From: Paraburkholderia caffeinilytica
GTDB taxonomy: Bacteria; Pseudomonadota; Gammaproteobacteria; Burkholderiales; Burkholderiaceae
Assembly (NCBI RefSeq): GCF_003368325.1
Contig: NZ_CP031467.1
Coordinates: 248,001 to 312,000 of the forward strand
Length of the DNA stretch: 64,000 bases
Direction of reading: 5' to 3'
In this document: piece after piece, positions 15,872 to 23,873 of the stretch
How positions within the stretch are numbered: the stretch's first letter is position 1
Layout: each line of letters opens with the position of its first letter
The notes under the pieces: model-generated
Told to the model about the DNA's origin: nothing
Databases searched by the model: none
What the model saw: the letters and a program-made list of their open reading frames with translations, nothing else
Program-made: the position numbers and the translations under genes

Positions 15872-18631
15872 ATGCACGTGATAAACGCGACAAAAGCGGC
15901 GACCAAAGCGCCACCTCCGAACAGACCCCCTCTCTTCCTCGCGACGAAGGTTTTCCCGCCGCGCCTGCCCGCCGGCCTGATCGATCGCCCGCGCCTCGCC
16001 TCTCTTGCCGCGCAGACAGAAATGAAGCGCCTGACGGTGATCAAGGCCCCTGCCGGATTTGGCAAGACGTCGCTCGCGCTCACGTGGCTCAACGCGCTCG
16101 GAACGAGCAGCGCGCGGGTCGCCTGGCTATCGCTCGACGCCGACGATGACGAACCCGCCCGATACTTCAATCATCTCGCGCGCGCATTGCGGCAAGCCTG
16201 TGGCAATGTCGGCGCCTCAGTGATCGGCTTGACCGCCGAGGCGTCGTTCGTGCCGGCGAACGCGCTCGCGTCGACGCTGATTAACGAGCTTGTCGACGTC
16301 GACGACGAGGTCTACCTGTTCATCGACGACTACCACTTGATCAGCGAGGCGCCGATTCACGAAGCGATGTCGCTCTTCATCGCCAATGTGCCCTCGCAGG
16401 TTCACGTAGTGCTTTGCACGCGAACAGATCCCCCGCTTCCGATGGGAAAGCTGCGAGCCCGCAACGAGCTCCTGGAAATCGACGCGTCGACGTTGCGGTT
16501 CAACTTCGACGAGACGCGCCGTTTCGTCGAGCACGAATGCCCCGGCAAGCTCCGCACCCCGGACGTGAAGTCGCTGTTCACCACCACCGAAGGCTGGGCC
16601 GCCGCGCTGCGCATCTCCGCGTCGGCACTGGCCCGCAACGATCGCCCCACGGGCTGGCGGGCAGGCGCGCCGAGCGGCGCATCGAGGCCGCTTGCGGATT
16701 ACCTCGACGAGATCCTTCACTCGTTGCCCGCCGGGATGCTCGAGTTCATGTTGCGCACGGCGATACTCGATCGTTTGAGTGCACCGCTTTGCGAGGCGCT
16801 CACCGGCCTGAAGTCCAGCCAGAAGATGCTGGACGCCATTGTTGCGCGCCAGTTGCTGCTGGAGCCGCTGGACCTGGAAGGACACTGGTTCCGCTATCAC
16901 CGGCTTATGGCCGACTACCTCCGGCGTCACCTGGAAGCCCGCTACCACGAGGAAATCACCGAACTGCATCGGCGTGCGTGGCAATGGTATGCGGCGCAGC
17001 GCCAGTGGACCGATGCAGTCAGGCATGCCATTGCGGCCGGCGCAACCGGCGACGCCATTCGCCTCATGGAACACTGCGCCAAGTCGCTCCTCAAGGCAGG
17101 CGATCTGCTCACGCTGGTCGGCTGGCAGCGTCAATTCCCAGCCGACCTGATGCGGGCACAGATCACGGTCACGCTTGCGATCGCGTGGGGCACGGTGCTC
17201 GCCTTGCGTTTCGACGACGCGGTCTCGATGCTGGATTCGATCGAACGCGATGCCACCGGCAAGGGTGTCGACGCGGACTACGTCCGATGGGAATGCGTGG
17301 CCATTCGCTCGGCACTGGTCGCCTTGCAGGATGACCCGCAAAAGGCGCTCACCCTTGCGCAACAATATCTGGAGCGGCCGTCGCGCGATTCATGGACGAC
17401 CAATGCGGTCTCGAACGTGGCGCGCTTCTGTCACTGGAAAGCGGGCAATCTCGACGCCCTGCACGCCACCCCCTGGATTCCCGACTCGATCGAGGAAGAC
17501 CAGCGCAGCGTATTCTCCTCCGTCTATCGCCTTTGCCTGCTCGGTCATGTGGAAATGCAGCAACTGCACTTTCCGCTCGCGGAGCGCCGCTTCAACGAAG
17601 CGATGGCGCTCGCCGAGCAGCATTCGGGCCCGCAGTCGATAGCGGCGGCGCTGTGCGCCCCGATGATCGCCCAGTTGCGTTATGAGCAGGGCCGGCTGGA
17701 CGAAGCCGAAACGCTGCTCGTCGACCTCATGCCGGTCATCGAACTGGCCGTATTTCTCGACAGCGTACTGATCTGCTATCGCATACTCGTTCGAATCGCC
17801 GTGGCGCGCTCCAATTTTGCACACGCGCATGCCCTGCTCGACCGCGCACAGGAGCTGGGTCAGGCACGCCGATGGACCCGGCTGGTGGCCGCCGCGCTGT
17901 CGGAACGAACCCGGCTGAACCTGGCGGAAGGCCGGCTTACCGAAGCAGGCGCGTGCGTGGCGCAGCTGCATCGGTTGGCCGCCTCCGACGCCGGGCCGTC
18001 CGCTCCGATGTTGCCGGAAATCGAGAACTTCAGGGATCTCGGCGCTGCGTGTCTGGCGATAGGCCGCCAGCAGACACATGAGGCGGTCGAGATATTGAGC
18101 GGTGCGCTTGAGCGTCTCGAACACCTCCACGGAACCTATCTCGCGCTGCGACTGCGGACTCTTCTCGCGCTGGCGTGGCTGAACGCCGGCGAACGCGACC
18201 GGGCGCTCGAGATATTCCACGAAGTTGCGGCGGTCGCGGCACCTGCCGGGATTTGCCAGTCGATCGTCGATCAAGGGCCTGAGATCGGCCCGCTGTTGAA
18301 GCTGGCGCGCGAGAGCGCCCGCACCACAACGGCCAAAGGGCACGAAACAGTCGCCTGGCTGGACCGTGTGCTGGGCAGCTGGCGAGCACAGCACGAACCC
18401 AACAGCGAGCCTCGGCAAGAAGGCGAGCGGGACCGCCTCAGCACACGGGAGCGCGGCATCGTCGAGTTGATCGCACAGGGACAATCGAACAAGGAAATTG
18501 CGCGGACGCTCGGGATAACACCTGAGACGGTCAAGTCCCACGTCAAGAGCATCTTTACGAAGCTCGCGGTCGACAAGCGTGCTCAAGCCGTCGCGCGCGC
18601 GCAGACGCTTGGATTGGTCAAGCATGGCTAG
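15872..18631 (+). CDS. ATP-dependent LuxR-family regulator (MalT/LAL type)
   Basis: 919 aa from ATG 15872, which has GGAG 7 nt upstream; the TTG at 15824 adds 16 residues without family similarity. Domains: a STAND-type NTPase with Walker A A59-PAGFGKTS and Walker B LFIDDYHL near residue 150, a winged-helix/TPR-like middle region of about 500 residues, and a C-terminal LuxR HTH (about 857-917; LSTRERGIVELIAQGQSNKE, then TPETVKSHVKSIFTKL). Such proteins oligomerise on binding ATP and an inducer, then activate transcription. Divergent from the etf/acyl-CoA dehydrogenase operon, so a fatty-acid-related inducer is plausible but not shown. Confidence 0.9.
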   Translation: MHVINATKAATKAPPPNRPPLFLATKVFPPRLPAGLIDRPRLASLAAQTEMKRLTVIKAPAGFGKTSLALTWLNALGTSSARVAWLSLDADDDEPARYFNHLARALRQACGNVGASVIGLTAEASFVPANALASTLINELVDVDDEVYLFIDDYHLISEAPIHEAMSLFIANVPSQVHVVLCTRTDPPLPMGKLRARNELLEIDASTLRFNFDETRRFVEHECPGKLRTPDVKSLFTTTEGWAAALRISASALARNDRPTGWRAGAPSGASRPLADYLDEILHSLPAGMLEFMLRTAILDRLSAPLCEALTGLKSSQKMLDAIVARQLLLEPLDLEGHWFRYHRLMADYLRRHLEARYHEEITELHRRAWQWYAAQRQWTDAVRHAIAAGATGDAIRLMEHCAKSLLKAGDLLTLVGWQRQFPADLMRAQITVTLAIAWGTVLALRFDDAVSMLDSIERDATGKGVDADYVRWECVAIRSALVALQDDPQKALTLAQQYLERPSRDSWTTNAVSNVARFCHWKAGNLDALHATPWIPDSIEEDQRSVFSSVYRLCLLGHVEMQQLHFPLAERRFNEAMALAEQHSGPQSIAAALCAPMIAQLRYEQGRLDEAETLLVDLMPVIELAVFLDSVLICYRILVRIAVARSNFAHAHALLDRAQELGQARRWTRLVAAALSERTRLNLAEGRLTEAGACVAQLHRLAASDAGPSAPMLPEIENFRDLGAACLAIGRQQTHEAVEILSGALERLEHLHGTYLALRLRTLLALAWLNAGERDRALEIFHEVAAVAAPAGICQSIVDQGPEIGPLLKLARESARTTTAKGHETVAWLDRVLGSWRAQHEPNSEPRQEGERDRLSTRERGIVELIAQGQSNKEIARTLGITPETVKSHVKSIFTKLAVDKRAQAVARAQTLGLVKHG

Positions 18632-18693
18632 CGTGTGTTCACGCCAATAACCGGCTTGCGCTGGCCGCCCACGCCACGAGGGCAGCGCCTGGC

Positions 18694-19983
18694 CTACCAT
18701 AAGAAAAGCAACACGCATGCGTGGATCAGGACGCCCACCGTGCCCCCGACAAACGTGCCGTTGATTCGAATGTACTGCAGGTCCCGGCCTATCTCGGCCT
18801 CGAGCTTGCGGCTCACCTCCTTCGCGTCCCAGCCTTTCACGACGTCGGTTATCAACGCCGACAACTGATGGCGATGGCGCAGCACGAGCAGGTTTGCGAT
18901 ATCGAGCCACCACGCGTTCAACTTGCGCTGAATCGAGGATTCACTCGCAACGCCTTTGCCGATGGCGACAAAGGTGCCGGCGATCATGTCGCGCACCGCC
19001 GAGCGCTCGCTTCCGAGATCGGCAAGCACGTGCTCGCGGACGCGATCGAGCAAGGCGCGATAGTAACGCCCGTCTTCAAGATGCCGGATGCAGTCGCGCA
19101 GCAACAACCGGCCAAACCGGCGATAAACCACGGAGGTCCGCAGGTTGCCGGACAGATCTTGCACCGCCACGTCGAACCGGCGCCGAAGCTCGTGCGCCGG
19201 GTTTGCCACGACCTCGCGGATGAGCGCGACGATGCTTTCGACAAACTTGTTGACGATATAAGTGCCCAGCGGCGCCGGCGTGAATTTCGACGCCTCGCTG
19301 AACTTCGCCTTGATCAGGTCCACGTTGGTGCTCAACCACGTTTCCACGGCGCTCAGTCCGCGATCGAGCAAAGGCTGATGGCGGTTGCCTTCGGTGAGGA
19401 CGTCCAGAACCTGGCCCGCCATGCGCGATACCTCGAACCTGCGCAAGCGCGGAACCACGATCCGATCGAAGAAATGTTCGACGTCGGTCTCGTCCACGTC
19501 GTCGAGCAAGCGGGGGAGCGAGCCGGCCACCGCCTCCGCGATCACCGCGCTGTTTTCGCGTACTGCGAGCCACCCCGCCAGCGCTTCTGCTGCATTGAAA
19601 CCACTCAATCGCCCGACGATGACTTCGGGGGTCAGGAAGTTTTCTTCCACGAAGCTGCCGAGACTCTCGGCGATGCGCTGCTGATTCTTCGGAATGATGG
19701 CCGTGTGCGGGATCGGCATCCCGCACGGGTAGCGGAACAACGCGACGACGGCATACCAGTCCGCAATCGCACCGACCGTCCCCGCCTCGGCGAAGGCGCG
19801 TGGCCACGCTAGCCAGGGGTGTGCGGCCTGCCAGGCCACACACGTGACCAGGAGAACGATCAGCGCCGCGAGCAGACAGGTCGCCGTCGTGCGCATGCGC
19901 TTCAGCCGGACGAGCTTCTCGTCCCTGGTTGGATCAAGCGTCGCGCGCCCGGCATGTCCGCTTCCCTGCGTTACGGAATTCAA
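18694..19983 (-). CDS. DUF445 family inner-membrane protein (YjiN-like)
   Basis: 429 aa. An N-terminal transmembrane helix (about 32-50), the DUF445 signature AEAGTVGAIADWYAVVALFR, the PIPHTAIIPKNQQRI region, a long helical middle and a C-terminal helix ending in CVLLFLW are all visible. Function unknown. The frame begins with TTG at 19983, whose TTGA overlaps the stop of phaZ, suggesting translational coupling; the first in-frame ATG is at 19896, which would remove 29 residues conserved in length with YjiN. It is the last gene of the PHA unit and has no recognised role in it. Confidence 0.8.
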   Translation of the reverse strand: MNSVTQGSGHAGRATLDPTRDEKLVRLKRMRTTATCLLAALIVLLVTCVAWQAAHPWLAWPRAFAEAGTVGAIADWYAVVALFRYPCGMPIPHTAIIPKNQQRIAESLGSFVEENFLTPEVIVGRLSGFNAAEALAGWLAVRENSAVIAEAVAGSLPRLLDDVDETDVEHFFDRIVVPRLRRFEVSRMAGQVLDVLTEGNRHQPLLDRGLSAVETWLSTNVDLIKAKFSEASKFTPAPLGTYIVNKFVESIVALIREVVANPAHELRRRFDVAVQDLSGNLRTSVVYRRFGRLLLRDCIRHLEDGRYYRALLDRVREHVLADLGSERSAVRDMIAGTFVAIGKGVASESSIQRKLNAWWLDIANLLVLRHRHQLSALITDVVKGWDAKEVSRKLEAEIGRDLQYIRINGTFVGGTVGVLIHACVLLFLW

Positions 19984-20822
19984 CGCGCCTCCTGCCGCAG
20001 GAACCGCTTCACGACCGGAGCGACTTCACCTGCCCGGGTGATGAGAAAGAGATGCCCGTCATCCACCACGTGCAGGGTTGCATCGCGAATCCTTGCCGCA
20101 AGAATCTTTGCGTTCGTGAGCGGGACGATCGGGTCGTCGTTGCCATGCATGACGAGCGTCGTTTGCCGAAGCGCGCCCAGCCAGGGCAGGCTGGTCCATC
20201 CCGATGCGGCCAGTAGTTGGTAGAGATAGCCTCGGCCGCGCGGCGCCTGGATATGGCGGCTGTGTTCCGCGAGCAGCGCGGAATCGTGGCGGTACGCGCC
20301 GCCGTATATCTCCGCCCCGATTTGCCGCAGGTAGGCCGGATCGGTATAGCGTCGCGGCCCGATCAGTTTTGAAAGCACCGACAGCCGCGCGGGCACCATG
20401 ATCACACCTGGCGACGTGGCGGCGAGTACTAGCCTGCGGCAGCGCCTGGGGTAAAGGTGCGCGAACTGCTGGGCCAGCGCCCCGCCCCACGATACGCCGA
20501 GTACATCGACTGGACCGGTGTAGCCGAGCCGCGTCAGGAGCTTGTCGGACAGGACGGCAAGCGTCGAGAACCGATACGGGATCAAGGGGACGGGCGAGCC
20601 GCCTACACCGGGGACGTCGAAAACGATGACTGTGACGTCATCCAGTGCCGTCACGAACGGCTCGACCAGTTCGAGATTGGCGCCGATGCCGTTGAACAGC
20701 AGCAACGGCGGCGAGGCGTCGCTACCACGCCGGACAGCGACGCGCAGCAACTGGCCGTCCAGATCGATCGTTTGAATTTGCATGGCGTCGACGCATTCCG
20801 CGCCTGTTTGTAAGTCGGTCAT
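19980..20822 (-). CDS. phaZ: Intracellular medium-chain-length PHA depolymerase
   Basis: 280 aa alpha/beta hydrolase. Catalytic residues are Ser111 in GVSWGGALAQQFA, Asp230 in HGNDDPIVP and His257 in DDGHLFLI. Each lies exactly nine positions after the triad numbered Ser102-Asp221-His248 in the Pseudomonas mcl-PHA depolymerase, and FDVPGVGGSP and FNGIGANLELVEPF also match that enzyme. Known role: hydrolysis of stored mcl-PHA to 3-hydroxyacids at the granule. It follows the synthase and phasin genes, separated by 248 bp carrying hairpin repeats. AAGGA precedes the ATG at 20822. The alternative ATG at 20783 would lose 13 residues. Confidence 0.88.
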   Translation of the reverse strand: MTDLQTGAECVDAMQIQTIDLDGQLLRVAVRRGSDASPPLLLFNGIGANLELVEPFVTALDDVTVIVFDVPGVGGSPVPLIPYRFSTLAVLSDKLLTRLGYTGPVDVLGVSWGGALAQQFAHLYPRRCRRLVLAATSPGVIMVPARLSVLSKLIGPRRYTDPAYLRQIGAEIYGGAYRHDSALLAEHSRHIQAPRGRGYLYQLLAASGWTSLPWLGALRQTTLVMHGNDDPIVPLTNAKILAARIRDATLHVVDDGHLFLITRAGEVAPVVKRFLRQEAR

Positions 20823-20837
20823 GCGGTTGATCCTTTG

Positions 20838-21011
20838 TCGGCTGGAGTTAGCGTGTCGGCTGGAGTTAGCGCTTCAGCGCTTACTCCAGCCCCATAGCGC
20901 TTACTCCAGCCCCATGCAGAGCAGTCGACCAGAGTTGGCGCTTTAGCGCTTACTCTGGTCCCATGCAAAGCTGTCGGCTGGAGTTAGCGCTTTAGCGCTT
21001 ACTCCAGCCCC
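20838..21011 (-). repeat. Three covarying stem-loops between phasin and phaZ genes
   Basis: Complete hairpins at 20858-20891, 20927-20960 and 20976-21009, each with 15-bp arms and a 4-nt loop (TTCA or TTTA), plus single arms at 20838-20853 and 20897-20911. The arm GGCTGGAGTTAGCGC pairs with GCGCTTACTCCAGCC; in the middle copy the outer bases change on both sides (GACCAGAGT with ACTCTGGTC), so pairing is kept. The array lies in the transcript between phasin and phaZ and could stabilise the phasin mRNA or reduce read-through. Spacing and length resemble REP-like elements rather than CRISPR. Confidence 0.85.
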
Positions 21012-21070
21012 GCGCAAGATAGTTGCCCGGCCCGCCGCTTCACTATCGCGGCTCACACCGGCCCGTTAGA

Positions 21071-21493
21071 TCACTTCCTGGGCTGCACGAGCGCTTTGAG
21101 CTCCTCGACATGCTCCGCAAAACGTTTCGTGACGACAGCGATGCTGTCGGTTTGAGCCCGGTACGCCGCATCCGCCAGCTCCTGCATGTCCGTGAAGGCC
21201 TTTTGCAGTGTCTTTTGAACTCCTTCTCCCGCCGCAGCAGCGGATTCGCTGCCGGGGGTCCTCAGACGGGTAACGAGCGATTGCAGTTCAGTCATCGCCG
21301 AACGCGCGATGTCCATCTGCTTCTGACCGAGTTGCTGAACGCCGGCGAGCGCAGTCATATTGGCCTCGGCGAGCGCCTCGATGTCCTTGCGGCGCGCTTC
21401 GAGAATGGCGGCTACATCGACGCCCGGCAGCTTGAACTGCGTGATGAGCTTCGTATATTCAGAGAAGATATTGCTGGGGTTGGTTGCGGTCAT
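21071..21493 (-). CDS. Phasin (PHA granule-associated protein)
   Basis: 140 aa, almost entirely helical, no cysteine. The phasin_2 pattern is visible: FSEYTKLITQFKLPGVDVAAILEARRKDIEALAEAN followed in the protein by heptad-like helices (split here: VDVAAILEARRKDIEA is the diagnostic stretch, about 25-40). Phasins coat PHA inclusions and control granule size. Placed 59 bp after phaC on the same strand, which supports the assignment. Hairpin repeats follow the stop codon. Confidence 0.9.
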   Translation of the reverse strand: MTATNPSNIFSEYTKLITQFKLPGVDVAAILEARRKDIEALAEANMTALAGVQQLGQKQMDIARSAMTELQSLVTRLRTPGSESAAAAGEGVQKTLQKAFTDMQELADAAYRAQTDSIAVVTKRFAEHVEELKALVQPRK

Positions 21494-21552
21494 GATGACT
21501 CCGTTAAAGTAGTTGCAAAAAAATCGTGGTCGTTAGCCGGCAACGATACCGT

Positions 21553-23331
21553 TCAGGCTTCCGAAACATAGGTCCCGGGTGCTTTCACACCGGCGGGGTG
21601 CCGTTCACTGCCAAGGGACGCCGGCGCTGCGCGCTTGTCGCCGGACCGAGCGACCAGCCAGTCTCTCCAGTTGTCCCACCACGAGTCGGCTTCAGTCTTT
21701 GCGCCGGCAAGCCACGCATCGGCATTCGCGGGCAACTCGGGATTGAGGTAGTACTTCGCCTTCGGATTGCCGGGTGGATTGATCAGACTCTGGATGTGAC
21801 CGCTTGAACTCAGGACGAAGCGGGTAGTGCCGCCAAACGTCGTAGCGGTTTTGTACACCCCCTTCCACGGCGTAATGTGGTCCGTCATACCCGCCACCAC
21901 ATACTTGTCGCACTCGACCTGAGACAGGTCGATCGGCGTGCCCAGCACCGTCAGCGCACCCGGCTTGCTGAACAGGTTCTGCGTGAAAATGTCGAGCAAT
22001 TGCCCGTGCAGCTTCGCCGGGAGCCGGGTCGTGTCGTTGTTCCAGTAGAGAACGTCAAAAGCAGGCGGTGCGTTGCCCAGCAAGTAATTGTTGACCCAGT
22101 AGTTCCATACCAGATCGTTGGGCCTCATCCACGCGAAGACGCGGCCCATTTCCTCGCCCGCCAGCACCCCGCGCGAAATGCTGTGCTGCTTGGCCGCTGC
22201 AATGGCCTCAGGCGTTGCGAAGAGACCGAGTTGCGAGTCGGCGATATTGTCGAGTACGGCAACCATCAGCGTGGTGGCGTTGACCGTCTTATCGCCCCGG
22301 CTCGCGAGATGGCCCAGCAAAGCCGAGATCGTCATCGCGCCGGAGCAGGCGCCGTGCAGATTGACGTCGTCGCACCCGGTGATCTCGCGCACAGCCGCAA
22401 TGGCTTCCAGCAGCGCACTGACGTACGTATCCAGATCCCAGTGACTTTGAGCCGCGGTCGGATTGCACCAGCTGACGACAAACACCTGGAGCTCGTTCCT
22501 GACCAGATAGTCGACGATGCTCTTGCCCTCGGACAGATCGAAGATGTAGAACTTGTTGATCTGCGGCGGCACGATCAGTTGCGGCCGGCTGTAGACCTGC
22601 TGCGTCGTCGGCGCGTACTGGATCAGTTCCAGCACTTCGTTGCGAAAAACAACGGCGCCATTTGACGTACCGAGGTTCCTGCCGACCTCGAAAGCCGTCT
22701 TGTTGACCTGCGCGGGCATGCCGTGATTCTTGAGCAGGTCCATCACGATGTTGTTGCAACCGTCCAGCAGGCTGGCGCCGCCCGTATCGATGACTTTCTT
22801 GAGCGCCGCGGGATTGCCCAGCAGCGTGTTCGTGGGAGACGCAGCGTCCGTAATGAGCGACATCACAAACCGCGCACGCTCCTTGTTGGCAGGATCCAGC
22901 GCTGAGCGCTCGACGAAACCCGCAAGGGCATTGCGCCACGCGAGGTAGCCTTGCAGCGTCATGCGGTATAGCGAATTGTTCTGCCACGCGGCATCGGCAA
23001 AACGTTTGTCGCCCTTTGGCGGAGACGATTCCGCGCTACCCGAGAGCAGCCCGAAAAGCTCGCGAGCCAACGCCGCTTCCTGCTCCATGACCAAGCCGGG
23101 TTGCCGCCATGCCTGGGCGCAAATCTGCTGTACGGTTGCCGCGATATCGCACGGCCGCAGGCCGACAAAGGGGTTGGGACCCAGCATGCCATCAGCAGCC
23201 GAAGCCGCGAGATCGTCGGCCTTCTCACTTTGCTGGCCTTGCAGGTTTTGCGGGCTCTGCTGGTTTTGCTGCGGCTTTTGCCGCGAGCCTTGCTGCGTGC
23301 CTTGCCGTGGGCTTTCAGTGGTTACCGCCAT
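21553..23331 (-). CDS. phaC: Polyhydroxyalkanoate synthase, class II-like
   Basis: 592 aa with AAGGAG 7 nt upstream of ATG 23331. Catalytic Cys329 lies in the lipase-like box G327-A-C-S-G331, with Asp484 (MTDHITPW) and His512 (SSSGHIQS). Segments such as FAWMRPNDLVWNYWVNNY, PPAFDVLYWNNDTTRLP and HIQSLINPPGNPKAKYY resemble Pseudomonas PhaC1/PhaC2 more than the Cupriavidus class I enzyme. The first ~40 residues are Gln-rich and low in complexity, so the total exceeds the usual ~560 aa of class II. It polymerises (R)-3-hydroxyacyl-CoA. The next gene upstream supplies that substrate (MaoC/PhaJ), and phasin and phaZ follow. Substrate range (mcl or mixed) is inferred. Confidence 0.93.
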   Translation of the reverse strand: MAVTTESPRQGTQQGSRQKPQQNQQSPQNLQGQQSEKADDLAASAADGMLGPNPFVGLRPCDIAATVQQICAQAWRQPGLVMEQEAALARELFGLLSGSAESSPPKGDKRFADAAWQNNSLYRMTLQGYLAWRNALAGFVERSALDPANKERARFVMSLITDAASPTNTLLGNPAALKKVIDTGGASLLDGCNNIVMDLLKNHGMPAQVNKTAFEVGRNLGTSNGAVVFRNEVLELIQYAPTTQQVYSRPQLIVPPQINKFYIFDLSEGKSIVDYLVRNELQVFVVSWCNPTAAQSHWDLDTYVSALLEAIAAVREITGCDDVNLHGACSGAMTISALLGHLASRGDKTVNATTLMVAVLDNIADSQLGLFATPEAIAAAKQHSISRGVLAGEEMGRVFAWMRPNDLVWNYWVNNYLLGNAPPAFDVLYWNNDTTRLPAKLHGQLLDIFTQNLFSKPGALTVLGTPIDLSQVECDKYVVAGMTDHITPWKGVYKTATTFGGTTRFVLSSSGHIQSLINPPGNPKAKYYLNPELPANADAWLAGAKTEADSWWDNWRDWLVARSGDKRAAPASLGSERHPAGVKAPGTYVSEA

Positions 23332-23378
23332 TTTGCTGCTCCTTCAGGAATCTCTTGCGCTTCGCCAAACGTCGTGAA

Positions 23379-23843
23379 TCACGCGACCAGCATTGCGAGG
23401 GTCTCTGCGATCAGTGCCGGCTTGTCCTCGCCTTCGATCTGCAATTCGTTCATCGTCTTGATGAGAATGCGGCCGCCGCCCTTGCTTTCGGCCGACACGA
23501 GCGTTACACGGCTACGTACGCGCGCGCCGGCTTTGACGGGGGTCATGAAACGCACTTTGTCCAGACCGTAGTTAAGGCCCGCCGACGCGTCCCTGGGAAC
23601 GATGCCGATCTCCATCGCCATGGCCGCCAGCAGCGAGAGCGTCAAATAACCGTGTGCGATCGGGCCGCCGAACGGACTCTCGCGCTTCGCCCGCTCCTCG
23701 TCCACGTGAATCCATTGCCGGTCGCCCGTACACTCGGCGAACGCATTGATACGCGCCTGATCGACCACGACCCAGTCCGACACCCCCAGCTCGCGTCCCA
23801 CGAAGTCGCCGACGGTGGCGACGCTGTAATTTCCGATACTCAT
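23379..23843 (-). CDS. MaoC-family (R)-specific enoyl-CoA hydratase, PhaJ-like
   Basis: 154 aa from ATG 23843, preceded by CAGGAG at 8 nt; an upstream in-frame start at 23870 lacks a site. The hydratase-2 motif is visible in FAECTGDRQWIHVD with Asp41 and His46 as catalytic pair, followed by GPIAHGYLTLSLL. Single hot-dog domain. The expected reaction is hydration of trans-2-enoyl-CoA to (R)-3-hydroxyacyl-CoA, which links beta-oxidation to PhaC encoded 47 bp downstream. Other MaoC proteins act on mesaconyl- or methylmalonyl-type substrates, but context favours PHA precursor supply. Confidence 0.87.
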   Translation of the reverse strand: MSIGNYSVATVGDFVGRELGVSDWVVVDQARINAFAECTGDRQWIHVDEERAKRESPFGGPIAHGYLTLSLLAAMAMEIGIVPRDASAGLNYGLDKVRFMTPVKAGARVRSRVTLVSAESKGGGRILIKTMNELQIEGEDKPALIAETLAMLVA

Positions 23844-23873
23844 CGCTTGCACTCCTGCAAATTGGCTCACCGA

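Noticed and set aside
20838..21011. CRISPR array
   Set aside because: Repeats are long hairpins with covariation and have no unique regular spacers; no cas genes.
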